A DNA stretch of 64,000 bases from Amaurobius ferox (taxonomy: Eukaryota > Arthropoda > Arachnida > Araneae > Amaurobiidae): positions 124,512,149-124,576,148 of the forward strand of contig OX578140.1 of NCBI GenBank assembly GCA_951213105.1, read 5' to 3'. A program made the position numbers and the translations under genes. The stretch's first letter is position 1. Each line of letters begins with the position of its first letter. Below are positions 12,235-24,611 of this stretch, piece after piece. Below the pieces are notes generated by a model. It saw only the letters and a list, made by a program, of their open reading frames with translations, was not told the DNA's origin and searched no databases.

Positions 12235-12954
12235 GTATTCTCGCTCAATCTTAGTTCATTCTGTATGAATATTTAAGCTGACTGCGTGGTTGGGAATGAA
12301 TGTATTGGTTTCCATACATATTCGTAAAATTCTGACAAATGACAAGTTTTCGTTCTGCCATTACAATTATCTAACATTCGATGCTGAAGACTTCATAAAA
12401 AGGGCAGACATCTGGCAGTAGATTCTGTTGTCTGCAATGGAAGCTCAATAATAAAATCATTCTGAATTTTTTTAACAAACGTTTTTGTGAAACTAAATAG
12501 TTTTTATGGTATATCTTCAGTATTTTCGCGAGACAGAAAAAAGTAAATTTAATTAGTATTTAAAAACAGTAAACAATTTAAATAATATTGATTTAGCTAG
12601 TAAATACTTCGTGCAAATAATGCTTCGAATTATGTTTATTTTTATAAATGCAAACATCTGATTTGTAATAGCTTATGTGAAATTAATTTTTTACACATTA
12701 ATCAGACATTTATTTATTTCGCACAATAAATATAATTTTTATGTTTTGTTTTAGAAGAGGAACAAAAAAGATTGATAAAAAATGTTAGATTTTACATAAC
12801 GTTTTAAAATATATTTAAAGGATACGTCAAAAGGTTTCTGTACTCTTTAGGTACAGATTACTGTTGTTTCATTTTAGATTTATGTTGATGATGCAAACAT
12901 ATTATAATCTCTTTGCACAAAGTCTGATTCTAATTTCATATTGAAGAAAAAATA
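12235..12954. other. AT-rich DNA, nothing recognised
   Basis: No gene or repeat recognised between the solo LTR and repeat L. Confidence 0.3.
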
Positions 12955-13300
12955 AAGTAACTCTGTTACTCGGTATAGATTGGTGTAAAACATCATTTTT
13001 TTCGTACATTTTGAATGATTTTTAATATTTTACAATAATGTTAAGATTTATTTTACAAAGCTTTTTATTTTGGAATGATGTCTAAGGCAATCTGTTCATA
13101 TTAGGCAATTTCTGCAGATTGCATAATCTGCAGTCCTTATTGCTTAACTTCCTATTGGTGTTGCATCATCTTACACAGACAGGTGTTAATAGTGTTAATA
13201 GAACTCTGTTACTCGGTATAGATTGGTGTGAAACACATCACTTCTTATTGGTGTTGCATAATCTTACAGACACAGGTGTTAATAGAGTTGGGGGCAGCAT
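12955..13300. repeat. Repeat L, locally reiterated
   Basis: A block CTGTTACTCGGTATAGATTGG occurs near 12962 and 13205, and a relative (CTGTTACTCGTTATAAATTG) occurs near 63672 at the far end of the window. A second block, CCTATTGGTGTTGCATCATC with ACAGGTGTTAATAG, is repeated at about 13150-13200 and 13250-13285. It is non-coding despite an open frame over 13119-13334. Confidence 0.55.
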
Positions 13301-13368
13301 TCGAGTATCAATTTATTTCTGGTTTCTATGCTGAGATGTTGTGTACGTATATTCTCTATAAAAGAAAA

Positions 13369-14391
13369 TCTTATGTAGGCAGAACATGACATTACCTAAA
13401 CAATGCAATGGATTTACATCTTTCACAGTGAAAAAATCATGTATAAGATCCACTGCACAATGTTTTTAACGTTGAATTGTACGTTTGGCGCTTTTTCGAA
13501 TGATAACGTACAAAACTATTTCGGTACCCAATTAATTTATATTTTACGTAACTCTAAATTAATGATTATCAATATTGATAGCGTTCGCAATGAGCAATAT
13601 TGTCCATATATAAAATATATTAATAACTAAATCATCAATTCGACGTCATTTTGTTAATTCAGCCTAATTTTTGCAATATTGACGATATTTTTGTGGGTAT
13701 TGAGGCGAAATATATATGAAAACTGGGGATATTTCACTAAATTATTCGCCAAGTTTGTCAAATTTATTGCTAAACGTTACAGACAAACGGAGGGAAGAGA
13801 TTTTCTTATGTATAAATGTTTGCGAATTGTTAGGCGTCGAAATGCAAAGCAATTACTCAAAGTATATTCTCTCGTAAATGGGAAGTACTAGATCCACGAA
13901 AATGAAATTAACAAACTTATCGCATAATATTACACATAAGTGATTATATATTACAATAGTTAATGCTTTGTTATGTGATTTTTTATAAATTATTTGAGAA
14001 TGGTTCATGATAGCGTTCGAAAGTTTGTGTCATTTGTTTGCTAATGAACAATTACATAAGATATGATCATTTACGTAACATTATAGAAAGTTCAAAATTT
14101 CCATTCAAAATTTCGGGATGTTTTTCGAACATTTGATTACTTTTAAAATCAATGGGGTTCCATTATCCACTGATTGTAATATTTATAACCAATTTCTTTC
14201 GAAACGCGTCAGTTGTTCGTGAGATATCGTCTCCACAGACTCACGGATACACACGCACTAACACCCACACACGTCATTTAGAAAACGTTCTATCCATGTT
14301 CAAGGATGCTTGAAACGTGCTCTTCCGTTGAAAACTCGAATTTGAATTTTCGACCCCGTCACATTACTTTCTCCATACATTGTACTATGTG
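13369..14391 (+). mobile_element. Family A element (A1), old copy
   Basis: Starts TCTTATGTAGGCAGAACATG, a mutated form of the family start, and keeps family order throughout: the GCAATGGATTTAC block, eroded TTGGCGA boxes near 13740-13760, TACTAGATCCACGAAAATG, GTGAGATATCGTCTCCACAGA, a short ACAC microsatellite, CTTGAAACGTGCTCTTCCG and an eroded 3' hairpin near 14370-14391. High divergence marks it as one of the oldest A copies here. The open frame at 13679-13891 is the eroded body of the element, not a gene. Confidence 0.75.
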
Positions 14392-15662
14392 CAGCTTAAT
14401 AGGATTTATACAGCTCAAAAGGTAATTAAATGTGATAATGATAATAATTTGCAATATTTATTCTAACAGTCTACCCTCTGTTTTGGCCCTAAAATCTCCG
14501 AAAGTACATGAATAAGCTATTGAAACAGAATGAAACCATTTAATATTTTCAAATATAACTTTAATAAAAATTTATTATTTTATAATATTGTTGGTTTTAA
14601 ATTAAAGTTTCTAGGCAGATGTTGAAAGAATGACCACAGTGTACGGTAATCGAAACTGATTTTGTAATCGAGTATTTTCATTGATTTCAGAATAACAGAA
14701 ATATTTTTTCTCGAATATAACAGAAAGCATATTGCCATCCTTTCTACTTACTTCTCTTCTTGTTGTAAATTGAACTTTCTAAATGCTATAATGATTTGAC
14801 CATATTTAAACAATCGATTTCATTGCGTCATAAAACTTCTTCATACTGCTTGATTTAGCTATTTTCAAGTTTCTTAAAGATTCTTAAATACCTCTAACAA
14901 ATTTTCATGTATGCGTGTTTATTGAATGTGGAGCCCCTCAAGGAACATTTACATTAGAGTGTCATGAATAATAATGTCGGACGAAAATTTAAGAGGACTG
15001 GATGATCTGTAAAATCTGTCTTTAAAAGTGTGCTTTTGCTTAAAAGTGAAAACCTGTTCGGTTTTATGGCTATTGAAATACAAGAATATTAATTTACAAC
15101 GAAAATATACGTAAAAAATGAACAACAATTTAATCGTTTTCATTACTTTCCAACATACTTTAAATATATTTAAAATCCCGGCAAAATATATAGCTAAGAT
15201 GATGATGAGTATATAAAATATTTATTATATAAATGTTTTTTTAACTTCTAGATAGCAGAAATTGCTGTATCGGCCTTTTCGACCCAAACAAAAGTTATTT
15301 TCACACAAAATATTAAATAACACATTAAAAAACTTTCAAAAATATGGTAAATTTTACCTCGAGTTTCAGGTGTCACAAAATCAACATTGTTACGGAAAAA
15401 ATAACGCTATCATAGTACTATCGAAATTGTCTGATTACCCTTTAACTAAACCGGTACCTATGCTTACCATAAAACAAAAACCATACTTAATCTCCCAGTT
15501 CAAACATACCAGATGTAAACGTATAAAATAATTAGAATTCGATTACAAACAAAATTAAATGCTATCTACAAACCAGAAAATCTGATTAGAAACATGTATC
15601 GCAAACAGTTGTCATCACAGAACGTTGTATCACAGTTCATTGGGAAACACTCACAGCACAGT
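14392..15662. other. AT-rich DNA, no recognisable gene
   Basis: Contains modest open frames (for example 15262-15531 on plus) with no recognisable domain and composition like the flanks. I do not call them genes. Confidence 0.35.
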
Positions 15663-16057
15663 CAGGGCCTGATCAAAACAAAGTGGGGCTAAGGGCCTTG
15701 TGGTTATTCGCCAGCCCCCATGCACTCACGGCAAACCACACACAGGCAAAACATCAACATATAACACATTTTGGGGCTCATGATCACAGTTCCGTAGGCC
15801 CTTTGGTACATAAGTACAAAAACTACCAAACTTTTTACTTTATAAATAAGTAATATATTGATATTAAAGGATGTACATAATATTTAAAACTATTGATATA
15901 TGTTATAATTTAAAATAAAAACTAGTATTACCAGTTTTTAATTAATTAAAAAATTATTTCTGTTTACATTTTTTATCGCATACAAAATTTAGGGGCCTCT
16001 TGAAAGTTGGGGGCCCAGCTCAGCGGCCCTGGAGGCCCGTGCGTTAATCAAGTCCTG
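15663..16057. mobile_element. hAT-like MITE
   Basis: A 395-bp non-coding element. The left end is CAGGGCCTGATCAAAAC and the right end, read in reverse, is CAGGACTTGATTAACGC, giving imperfect terminal inverted repeats with the CAGGG-type start seen in hAT elements. Flanking 8-mers are AGCACAGT (15655-15662) and ATCACAGT (16058-16065), matching 7 of 8, as expected for the 8-bp duplication of hAT transposition. GC-rich tips enclose an AT-rich centre. It must have been moved by a transposase encoded elsewhere. Confidence 0.75.
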
Positions 16058-16845
16058 ATCACAGTCAGCAGCGAACCATGTGGTAACAATGTTTGAGTTG
16101 TCTTTGCAGATTTTCTTTTCTTCTTTTCTTAATATGCAAATAAATTATTTTTTCACTTGGATATTTGAAATCAAGGAGATTCTTTTATAAATGTGAATTG
16201 ATTTAACAAGTTTAAAAAAAAATAGCTGACTAACTTCGACCATTTATTTCTTTTGGTTTTTGTGGCATAAATCGGTCCTCACAAATACTACAGAAGAAAG
16301 GATCATTTTCGCTGAAATTATTTTATTCTTTTGTTGCGAGTTGCAAAAGATCTGTTGCAGACACAGCGAGAAATGTAAGAATTATATTAATAAATTAAGC
16401 TTATCAAAACGTTTTACTAACCTGGTATTTTTTTTTAATTGTTAGTGGCTTTAGAATACCGGGTATTTCTTCTGAAACGCTTCTGTTGCAAATGGTTTAA
16501 ATTAACTACCACTCTTTTTTTTTTTTGCCAGCACTGCGTATAGATGTCGCTGCTCCTTTTGCCTTCAGTCAAGCAGCAACAGATGTTATAATGTATTCTT
16601 CGATGACACTCTCATAAGAATGGTTAGAAATAAAGTCTGTAAATACGTATAAACTGAAGTATTAAAAACAGCATGTGATATTTCTGATATATTATTGAGG
16701 ATATATTAATACCGCTTACCTAGAAAAAAATTCTACTATTTCAATTTATAGCTACAATATATGCTTTTTAAAATTTAATGTGGGCAACTTTTGAATCACC
16801 CTGGTTTTTTTCCTATCAAGTCACTTCCATCATTCTAGGTGTATA
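16058..16845. other. AT-rich DNA, nothing recognised
   Basis: Only short frames without recognisable features; homopolymer T and A runs are common. Confidence 0.3.
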
Positions 16846-17000
16846 CAGGATGATCGTATATTCTTTCAACAAAAAAGAGGGGTGATACTACACATCAAGA
16901 TGAACAATATTTGCAATGGAACCTAAGGCCGCATTCTACTCATAGAGCCAGAAAAGAGTAAAGTTACATATTCACGCTGATCCTACAACACTGAAAAAAA

Positions 17001-17899
17001 TCTGATGTGGGCAGCACATGACTTTCCTTATATAATGCAATGAATTTACTACTTTTACTGTAAAAAAAAATAGGTTATTCTTATAGTCGATACTTAAATT
17101 ATTTCCAAGATATTGAATTTCAGTCAATTAGTTGTCATTTCATTGATTTAGCGTCATTTTTATCCATTTGCCGAGATTTTCGTTAATTTGACAACATTTA
17201 AAAAAGTCGCCAAGTTGGCGACATTCCGCCAAATTTGTCGCCAAAATCTCGCCAAGCGGTATGAATGGAGAAATAAGTTATTCTTATAGAATATAAATGA
17301 TTTTTGGCGTTCAAATACAAAAGTGTTATTCAAAGTATATTTTCTCATGAATGGAACGAGCTAGATCGACGAGAATGATGTCACCTAATTCATCGCATGA
17401 TATTATATATGAAAAGTGAACAAGTTTCGCAACAGTTAATATCTTTTGATAATTTATGGGATTTTCTGATAAATTTATTTGGAAAATGTACAATATCTCG
17501 AGAACGGTTTATGCTAGCGTTCTAAAGTCTATGTTAATCGTTTGAAAAATTACACAAGAAATGTCTATTTGTGTAACTGTATTAAAGGGTTTGATTTTTT
17601 GATGATTATTTCAAAATTTCACTCGAAAATTTGGGGGGGTTCTGAACATTTGATTGCGTTTAAAAACAATAGTCTTCCAGTATTCACAGATTGTACCAAA
17701 TTTCATTAAAATCGCTTCATTCTTTCGCTAGATATTGTGTCCACAGTCTCACTGACACACACACACAGACATCACCTCAAAAATGTTTGATTCGTGATCA
17801 GGGATGCTTGAAACGTGCTCTCCTGTCGAAAACTCGAATTCGAATTTTCGACCCCTTTTACAATACTTTCCTTATACATTAAGTATATAAGGAAAGTAA
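17001..17899 (+). mobile_element. Family A element (A2), complete
   Basis: Begins TCTGATGTGGGCAGCACATG directly after a run of seven A, carries the ACTTTCCTTATATAATGCAA motif, the TTGGCGA palindrome cluster (about 17165-17265), the CAATATCTCGAGAACGG block, a CA microsatellite near 17755-17770, and ends in the hairpin CTTTCCTTATACATTAAG...TATAAGGAAAG. It interrupts G2, so it is younger than G2. Confidence 0.9.
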
Positions 17900-17939
17900 A
17901 AAGAGGCTTTAACTAGTTTAGGAGTTTAACATTTCCTTT

Positions 17940-18260
17940 CGCATCAGAGCATGACTTACGGTAGCTACTCAAAGTGGTGTCCAAGGACGTCGTTGTACAA
18001 CCCGACACCGGTTATTAAAAGACTGTCTCATCCTCCTTCACACTCCTGGTGTGGTATTGATCTTATTCGCACGTAGGTGCACACACTGCTGCTCTACGAC
18101 CGCTCATCTTAAATCCAATGCAACGGTGGGCACATTTTCCAGTGATTCTATATGTCGTACTGCGTAAAATAAATACTCCAGGTCTCTGTATGCTTTCAGT
18201 TTTTTCTTTCTATACTTATTCAAAGATCAAATGTTTGCAATGTCTCTGAGATTGCTGCGA
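17940..18260 (-). pseudogene. DUF4817-type transposase, C-terminal remnant
   Basis: Minus-strand translation gives the order ...RANKINTTPGV...RQSFNNRCRVVQRRPWTPL. This parallels the intact C-terminus of the better copy at 25275-25436 (ADRINTAPGFFERVRQSFIRRC...TLGRHF). Stops and frameshifts are present, and only about the last hundred residues remain. Confidence 0.6.
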
Positions 18261-18662
18261 AGTCGTCGTGGTCACGATGTTTTGATGACTATTAACACTT
18301 GACGTCACAACCTGTGAATCTATTTCCTGTCAAAACTATTGGAGGGAAAGATCTCTTTATCTTCCCATATTATAGTATTCTGTTCTTGCTGTTCAATGTC
18401 TCTACTACTAGAATTGCTTATCTTTTCGAAGAACTCAATAATAAATTATTGTGCTCATAATTGCGGTACAATTTCTCAATATACCTTTCTCGGAGACGTG
18501 CATTCATGTTTTTTTGTCGTATCCAAACGATATCTTCCCTGTATTCATTACCTCATCGGCGTTTATTCATTCCAACATGGCGATGTAAATAACTAACGAT
18601 GCCTAAAAATGGAGCTAACGCTTTCGTCATTTCTGATCCAAATGGTCTGGCTTCTAAATATA

Positions 18663-19123
18663 CAGGCTGACGCAACCGCCATTTTGACTCCAACCGATCA
18701 AGTTAATTATCGGTTACCTGTGTTACGAGGCATGTTTTTTATGTAAGTACCGTTTTGCGATTCCGCCGCCGCAGCGCTACGGTCGGCGTTCCGCGCATGC
18801 GCGCTGGTTACCTACATCTCTTGTCTACGCACTGACGCCATTACAGTCTGATTCTTCATTGTATACGTTGTTTACTGAGTGTTTAAGATGCCTCCGACAA
18901 TCGTGAGTCCCGCCGATTGTGAAGTACGGGCTGTTATACGATTTCTTAGTGCTAAAGGCGTAAAACCGATCGATATTCATCGTGAGATCTGTGAAGTTTA
19001 CGGACAAAACATTATGAGTGCTGGAATGGTAAGGAAATGGGTGAGAGCATTTAAAGATGGCCGCACAAATGTGCATGATGAAGAACGGAGTGGGCGTCCT
19101 TCGGTCTTTAATGAAGATTTTAA
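18663..19123 (+). mobile_element. Mariner-type element, 5' fragment
   Basis: A 5' leader begins about 18663 after TA (CAGGCTGACGCAACCGCC) and leads without a break into a mariner transposase start at 18888. Homology stops at about 19123, where unrelated AT-rich sequence begins, so the element was 3'-truncated by deletion or another insertion. Confidence 0.6.
18888..19123 (+). pseudogene. Mariner transposase, N-terminal 78 residues
   Basis: From ATG 18888 the frame reads MPPTIVSPADCEVRAVIRFL, then a helix-turn-helix segment (GVKPIDIHREICEVYG) and MVRKWVRAFKDGRTNVHDEERSGRPSV. These are hallmarks of the N-terminal DNA-binding domain of mariner transposases related to SETMAR. The catalytic DDE domain is absent. 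The frame itself is undamaged over this length, suggesting a fairly recent truncation. About 20 unrelated residues follow before a stop at 19184. Confidence 0.9.
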
Positions 19124-19539
19124 CGGCGCGCCCATGTTACATATCTCGCATTTGTATTTATCTGTAAACTTTTTTTATCTGTAAAATAGGTGATTCGTCT
19201 TTTAAAAATTATACCAATCATTTAAGAAAGTACCATAGAATGTAGTACGTTTACGTGCAATATTCGAAATATGTAACATGAATTTTACGCATAGGAAATT
19301 TTAGATTAATATAATTTTAATGAATTATGAACGAATGAAAGGAACGATATATTTTATTCTATATTGACACGTTCATCATCAGTTTTGCAATATTTCAAAC
19401 ATTTTATTCTTTATGAGGCAAACCAGGAAGTAGTTAGGGTACAATCCCCATTAATTGAATTTGAATAAGGTATTTTGTTATGTTATATTTCGCTCGAAAT
19501 CTTGAATATATTGTAAAAGTAATTGTTAACAAGAAAGAT

Positions 19540-20796
19540 TAATCAAGCATAAAACATAGATAATGAAACACTTTCCAACTTCAATGCAATTTCATTTAAA
19601 CATCTCTAACATGCGATACATTCCTCGGTAATATTTTAAAAATTATCACAATATTACATGAATTCATTATATTTGAATGCTTAAAAATTCATCGAGAAAA
19701 ATGAACTTCATTCAAATGACGTCAATTAAATATAAATCGCCTGGCTCCTCTGTAATGTTTTTAACATTATCATAATACTGTAACAATTTATTATATTTGA
19801 AAACTTCATCAAAAACAACTGAAATTTATTCAAATGACGCCATCGATATATAAAACGCCTGGCTCTCTCTATAAAAGCAGCATTTCATTCATAAACATTT
19901 TCCCATTCATTTCATTCATCACAATACTATAATAATTTATTTTATTTAAAAACTTTATTTTATTTAAAGTACCATGGGGGTACAAGTAATTAAACTCTAT
20001 GCTTAAAACTTCATCGAAAAAAATCGTTCTTCTCTCTGTAAAATCAATGAATATTTCATTCATATCAGCTATGCAGACTCCATGAGCTAAATAATTTTGC
20101 GTTAAAGAAATACAGCAATTCTTATACAACTCATTCTACATATTTTGCTGTTTGCATTTTACATAAGCGAAAAATAGGCTTCGTTGTAGAAATAATCAAA
20201 TTTGGATGATCATTTAAACTCAAATATATTGTTATTGAGTTGTTTCAGTATTTAGATGCACAGAATTTAGGCAAAAATAAAGTGGTTTTAGGAGGGATAC
20301 AACACTCAATATGGATTAAAAGGAACTTTAAAAATCACGAGTTTGAGAAAAGATGGATGTCATATTTCATTTTGAAGTGGGTCACGTGATCGCTTCATAT
20401 AAGAGGTGTAATTATTATTTTGATTTTTATTTAAAACGCTACTAAATATATTTTGCTGAAATTTTTTTTATATATTTTATGGTATAATTTGAATAATACC
20501 TAAAATTTTCGAAACAATTTGTGAACTTTAAATCCGCTTAAAAATTTTTTGAAAAATTAGGTCCCGTAGGGTTCAATGTATTTCATTTTTTCAACCCGGG
20601 TTCAATCCAAAACTAATTGGGTGATATTATTCATTTATATTCCTATAGGTCCCACAGATCGTCTGAACAACATACTGAAATTTCATTTTGATTAAGTCAT
20701 TTTTACGGCAGTCATTGTGCTAACGGACAGACAGACAGACAGACAGAATGAATGAACAAAGTCATAAACACTTTTCAACTTTGTTGTAAAGTGTTA
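19540..20796 (+). mobile_element. Family B element (B1), best copy
   Basis: Carries AACACTTTCCAACTTC near 19566 and a 3' hairpin AACACTTT...AAAGTGTT at 20767-20774/20788-20795 whose arm repeats that motif (AACACTTTTCAACTT). A (GACA)n tract lies at about 20729-20747, just before the hairpin. Thus it has the same layout as families A and C. Inside, a segment of about 130 bp (TTTGAAAACTTCATC.AAAA, ...TCAAATGACG, ...CGCCTGGCTCTCT) is reiterated three times between 19630 and 20060. Non-coding. Its uninterrupted sequence serves as the empty site for the two A insertions in B4. Confidence 0.65.
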
Positions 20797-21205
20797 AAAA
20801 TAATATTTTAAAATCCGAATTTCCGAAAAGTATTGTGAGTAAAAATAGTAAAAAAGATTATTATTAAATAGAAAATTGTTCCAACAGATGCTAAATATAT
20901 TTGTTATTCGAAATCATCTTGAAAATCCATCTCCCTATTTCAGTACAATTTGGTTTACCGCTATTTTTGAATTATTTAATTAATTACAACAATTTAAAAG
21001 TAAAACATTAAGATAATTTGTTATATTTCTAGGTTTGTGTATTACTTACGCAAAAATTAATTTATCTTGTTATTATTAGACATCTATCAACTCAACAAAC
21101 TTAAGGACACTAGGTAAAATATGTTACCTGGAAAACAATTGTACAGTAAAAATATGTTTGAAACGAAATAACGTAAGACAAAAAAGTGTTACACATATTT
21201 AATGG
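20797..21205. other. AT-rich DNA, nothing recognised
   Basis: No gene or repeat recognised between B1 and the pogo-like element. Confidence 0.3.
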
Positions 21206-21599
21206 TAGGAGAGACCGGGGATGGTTGTGACACTGTTCATATTTTAATTTTTTTCGACCATGTAATTGATTCTGATCTAGAAGTTTGCCATTTCAACATT
21301 GAAATTGGACATTTAGCTGTTACTAGGAATTTTTTCAATCTGAAAATATCGTTTTCTTAATTAAATATAAATTTTTCGAAATATATCTACACGAGTGACA
21401 ACCAGACCAGTGCATGGGGCAAATTGTCATATTATACGGGGCAGATTGTCACTGATTACAAAATGTAGAATCTTGTTGAACATAAAACAAAGCGTTGAAT
21501 TTATCAAAAATATTTAATTGAAACATTATTTTATGAACTACATGCGAGCTAAAACTGAGATGAGAGACTAGTGGAAAATAAACAATAGTACAAATTTAC

Positions 21600-23895
21600 A
21601 TTTGATAAACCACATAATTTAATGTCCAGGTAATGTTTGACTTGGTGAATCTATAGCAGTACCTATGCATCATTTCCTGAGTGTCAAATCTGACAAATAT
21701 AATAAGAATCGCCACGTGTACAATTCCCATAAGCACACAATTTGCTTGTTTTACATTGGATCCATTGTTCCTTGTAAAAGCTTCATGAAGCCGGCTCGCC
21801 GCAAACAAGGCAAACATACTTTTCGTCTTCATCAAAAAAATCACGGATTGATTCCGGCTTAGCCCTTTTCTTCTTTGGTCGAGTGGATAACTTTGGAATT
21901 TTCTTTTTTTTTTTGTTCATGAGCAATGTTCTTTTTCCTCTTAAAAATGATTGTTTCTCCTCTTCAAGTGCATTATTGATGGGTGAGTTGGTCAATATGG
22001 CAGAAAACCGCTCTTGTCTCTTATGGATTGTTGAGTTTCGTGGAGCCGCCTTCCTAAAAGGTTGAACATCTTCAGGGGTCAAACACACTGCAGCCGATGA
22101 TGGCTGATTCAGTATTGCTTTTGATTGACTTTTAGTGAAATCCTTTCTATTAAGCACAGGACTCTTCGGCACATCAACTGCTATTAAATGATCTGCTGTT
22201 TTATCACGATCTGGAAATCTTGAGGGACCAGCCATAGACATAACTCTCTGACTGAGTAGATTTAATGGACCGGTAACCACGTAGTCGATATCTACTTTTC
22301 ATCTTGCTCATCTACATTAACCTTTTCCAAGTTCGTTTTTGGATTCGATCTATCTGTAACAAAAGCAGGAGAAAACTTCTCGCCAGAGAAAATGCTTGGG
22401 TTTAAAGGAAATATAGCACCCATTTCAAAGCCGGCCATGATATTACGGCCAGTGGTAAATCAGCTATCTCGGATATCATAAATCACCATTGTGTACCCAA
22501 TATTATTAACTCTCTCTGAATCACAAGCTGAATTGATGAATTTCTTTAATGGACTACAGACGGAACTGTCTAAAGACTTTAATTTGTGCGAGCAGTGATG
22601 AGAGAATGAAACAATTGTAAGTCCATTCTTTTTAGCATAGTTAAAAGCTTCAATAGAGTGGTGAGGGTTACGGTTGTCAAGTAGCAGCGGGATAGGACTC
22701 TCTTTGGAACATCTTGTGTGTCGCAGTAAGCCTTCTGAGAACTCCAGAAAGTGTTCTTCTATCACCCAACCAGATTTGTTGGCTGTCTCCTTGCTGTGTA
22801 CCGGACTTTTGGAAATGAAATTATCTCGATAATGTACACATGGGAAAATAAAAGAGTGTGGAGTCGCATTTTCTGTAACAGAGACAGCAATGGCCATTGC
22901 GGCAAATGTTCATCTTTAGGCTGAAGTTATTGCTCCTACCTACTTGAATCTACTGCGATCCACTATTCTATCTGGTTTCTCAATAGTTGTGCTTCCCGTT
23001 TTGTCCATGTTCCAAATGCCACTTGGAAGAGAAGAACCACTTGACCACTTAATTAGAATCTGAGTGAAATGACCTCAGAAAGATTTTTAAAAATCTCTTG
23101 TTATCCGATTTGTTAAAGTTCGTCGTTTAGGTATACTATTCGCTTCTGCGGAGCGAATAGACAAGGTAGCATGACTTTTCAATAAGTTGCTGCGCCATTC
23201 AAACCCTGTCTGTCGTTTATCCTCTCTGGATTGTGGTATTTTTAATTTTAAAGCCACACTGTACTGATAAGCAAATTTGCGCACGGCCTTCCGCGATAAT
23301 CTATAATATATATATGCAGTTGTCTTGAGGTAATTGGCCAAATATACCTCATGTTCATCAGTAAATATGTGCCTATTTTTACACAGCCGACATGTAATGA
23401 TGGTTTGGGAGTTCCGCCTGTCAGTTCTTGTGGTCTGGGGCACGATAGTCCAGTGGTTAGCGCGAGTAAATTGCACGCGGGATTCGATTCCCGCCACTGC
23501 CAAAAACTACCGCAGTGTTCACGTGGAGTACGATCAGGTTAAACATGTTGATCCGTAAGTCTTTCTGAGAGGTTGGTGGTAAGGGGAAGGAGGGTATGGT
23601 GTCTGTAGATGCCTTCCCAACTGGATTCCGGTCAAAATTGGGTGGCACTTCTCGGCCCTCCAAACAGAAACCTTATACCTTTCTGGTAATTCGGAGGGTC
23701 TGGGTCGAAGAAGAAAAAAATTCCTATGGTCTAGTCATTTCGCAGTACCGTGCGAGTGTCTTATATAAAAGTTTATATCAAAATCCTTTTCTATCACTCG
23801 GTAGACCTTTGCTCTTTATCTAATATCCTCGTAGCGCAAAGTATGATATCTGACGGTGTTTAACCTTTCTCAGTCTTCCTTTTGCACTGTCGCAT
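21600..23895 (-). pseudogene. Pogo/Tigger-type transposase (psq HTH, CENP-B HTH, DDE_1), broken
   Basis: On the minus strand the parts occur in family order. Near 23895 a start MRQCKRKTEKG (then stop) TPSDI resembles the psq-type first helix-turn-helix. After the SINE comes the CENP-B-like second domain (HIFTDEHEVYLANYLK...RKFAYQYSVAL...GFEW...LSIRSAEANS, about 23390-23110). Then come VGAITSA and a DDE_1 core with LLLDNRNPHHS (second catalytic Asp), NGLTIVSFSHHCSHKLKSLD and YTMVIYDI (22897-22460). A basic tail ends in a CLVCGEP...EQWIQC-type zinc motif (near 21790-21700). Stops and frameshifts break it at several points. This family binds the element ends and moves it at TA sites. Confidence 0.85.
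23437..23720 (+). mobile_element. SINE-1 copy inside the pogo transposase
   Basis: tRNA-like head (GATAGTCCAGTGGTTAGCGC, GGATTCGATTCCCGCC), body and GAAGAAGAAAA tail. Flanked by TTCTTGTGGTCT (23425-23436) and TTCCTATGGTCT (23721-23732), a 12-bp target duplication with two changes. The duplication separates the psq and CENP-B segments of the transposase, which proves insertion into the older pogo element. Confidence 0.9.
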
Positions 23896-24012
23896 ATCTT
23901 AAGAAGTGAAATTACGTTTTGTAATAAACATTCGCAAATGTTACAAATAACAATCCCACCGAAGTCAGTAAAATATTTAAAGAAATAAATTTCAACGTCA
24001 GGAAACTAGTTT
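23512..24012 (+). repeat. Inverted duplication, left arm
   Basis: Most of SINE-1 (from CAGTGTTCACG) plus the adjacent pogo 5' region, as far as CAGGAAACTAGTTTTT, recurs in inverted orientation at 27975-28455. The SINE/pogo junction with its target duplication is in both arms, so the duplication happened after the SINE insertion. Confidence 0.85.
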
Positions 24013-24200
24013 TTTTTATGTTTCGATATATACCTACAGAATGACTCGACCACCTTTTTCGTAGATTCATATTCATATATCTCCATTTGTTTCGTTATGC
24101 TGGATTAAAATAAACGTCTTTTCTTTTCACTTTACTTGAATGTACTAATTGCTACATAAATATATAGAAAATGTTCAACAAATACAAAAGAATCTATACT

Positions 24201-24240
24201 AAGGGGCAAGTTGTCACATGTGACAATATGCTCACCCCTT
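24201..24240. promoter_or_regulatory. Subterminal palindrome of the pogo-like element
   Basis: TTGTCACATGTGACAA at 24211-24226 is a perfect 16-bp palindrome framed by AAGGGG and CCCCTT. Single copies of the half-motif GGGGCAAATTGTCA and GGGGCAGATTGTCAC lie near the other end of the element (about 21416 and 21440). Subterminal repeats of this kind are usually transposase-binding sites; that role is inferred. Confidence 0.5.
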
Positions 24241-24611
24241 TTTGGACAACTAGCTCCAATGATCCGTAAATGAAATATGCTAAGCGTGACAACCGACGTT
24301 TTGTTCATAAAAAGATCACGACAGCGCTAAAAAGTAGACGATAAATCACTCCATAATAAAAATATTTAACCACATTTGTCAATAAAATCATCTTGATGAT
24401 ATAAAATAAAAACAGAAACGGGGGGGAACAAACCTCACCTAGGTGGAATTTTGAAAAATTGTCCGTAAACTACACTCGAGTTTCAGAAATAGATGAATCC
24501 TACGTGATATTGTTCCACTTCATTGTCGCACAGACTGTTGCAGTGTGGACCACGTTCGTCAGCTATCGACGGAAAAATAGAGCGTGTGACAAACAGCCCC
24601 GGTCTCCCCTA

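Larger units (their letters stand above)
16846..18300 (-). mobile_element. DUF4817-type DNA transposon remnant (G2), split by A2
   Basis: The left end CAGGATGATCG after a TA, with AAAGAGGGGTGATACTACACATC and GAACAATATTTGCAATGGAACC over 16846-16985, matches the terminal inverted repeat of the element at 25069. Family A copy A2 then intervenes (17001-17899), after which the same element resumes with the transposase C-terminal region. The right half is missing; homology fades before 18320. Confidence 0.7.
21208..24609 (-). mobile_element. Pogo-like DNA transposon, complete but decayed
   Basis: Left end GGAGAGACCGGGGATGG and reverse-complemented right end GGGGAGACCGGGGCTG form terminal inverted repeats, each abutting a TA (21206-21207 and 24610-24611), the target of pogo/Tc1/mariner elements. 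A subterminal motif GGGGCARRTTGTCA recurs at about 21416, 21440 and 24203. The coding strand is minus. Length 3.4 kb includes one 284-bp SINE (23437-23720) inserted within the transposase gene. Confidence 0.75.

Noticed and set aside
15262..15531. 89-codon frame as a possible small secreted or cysteine-rich peptide gene
   Set aside because: No signal peptide, few cysteines, composition like the flanking AT-rich DNA and no recognisable family.
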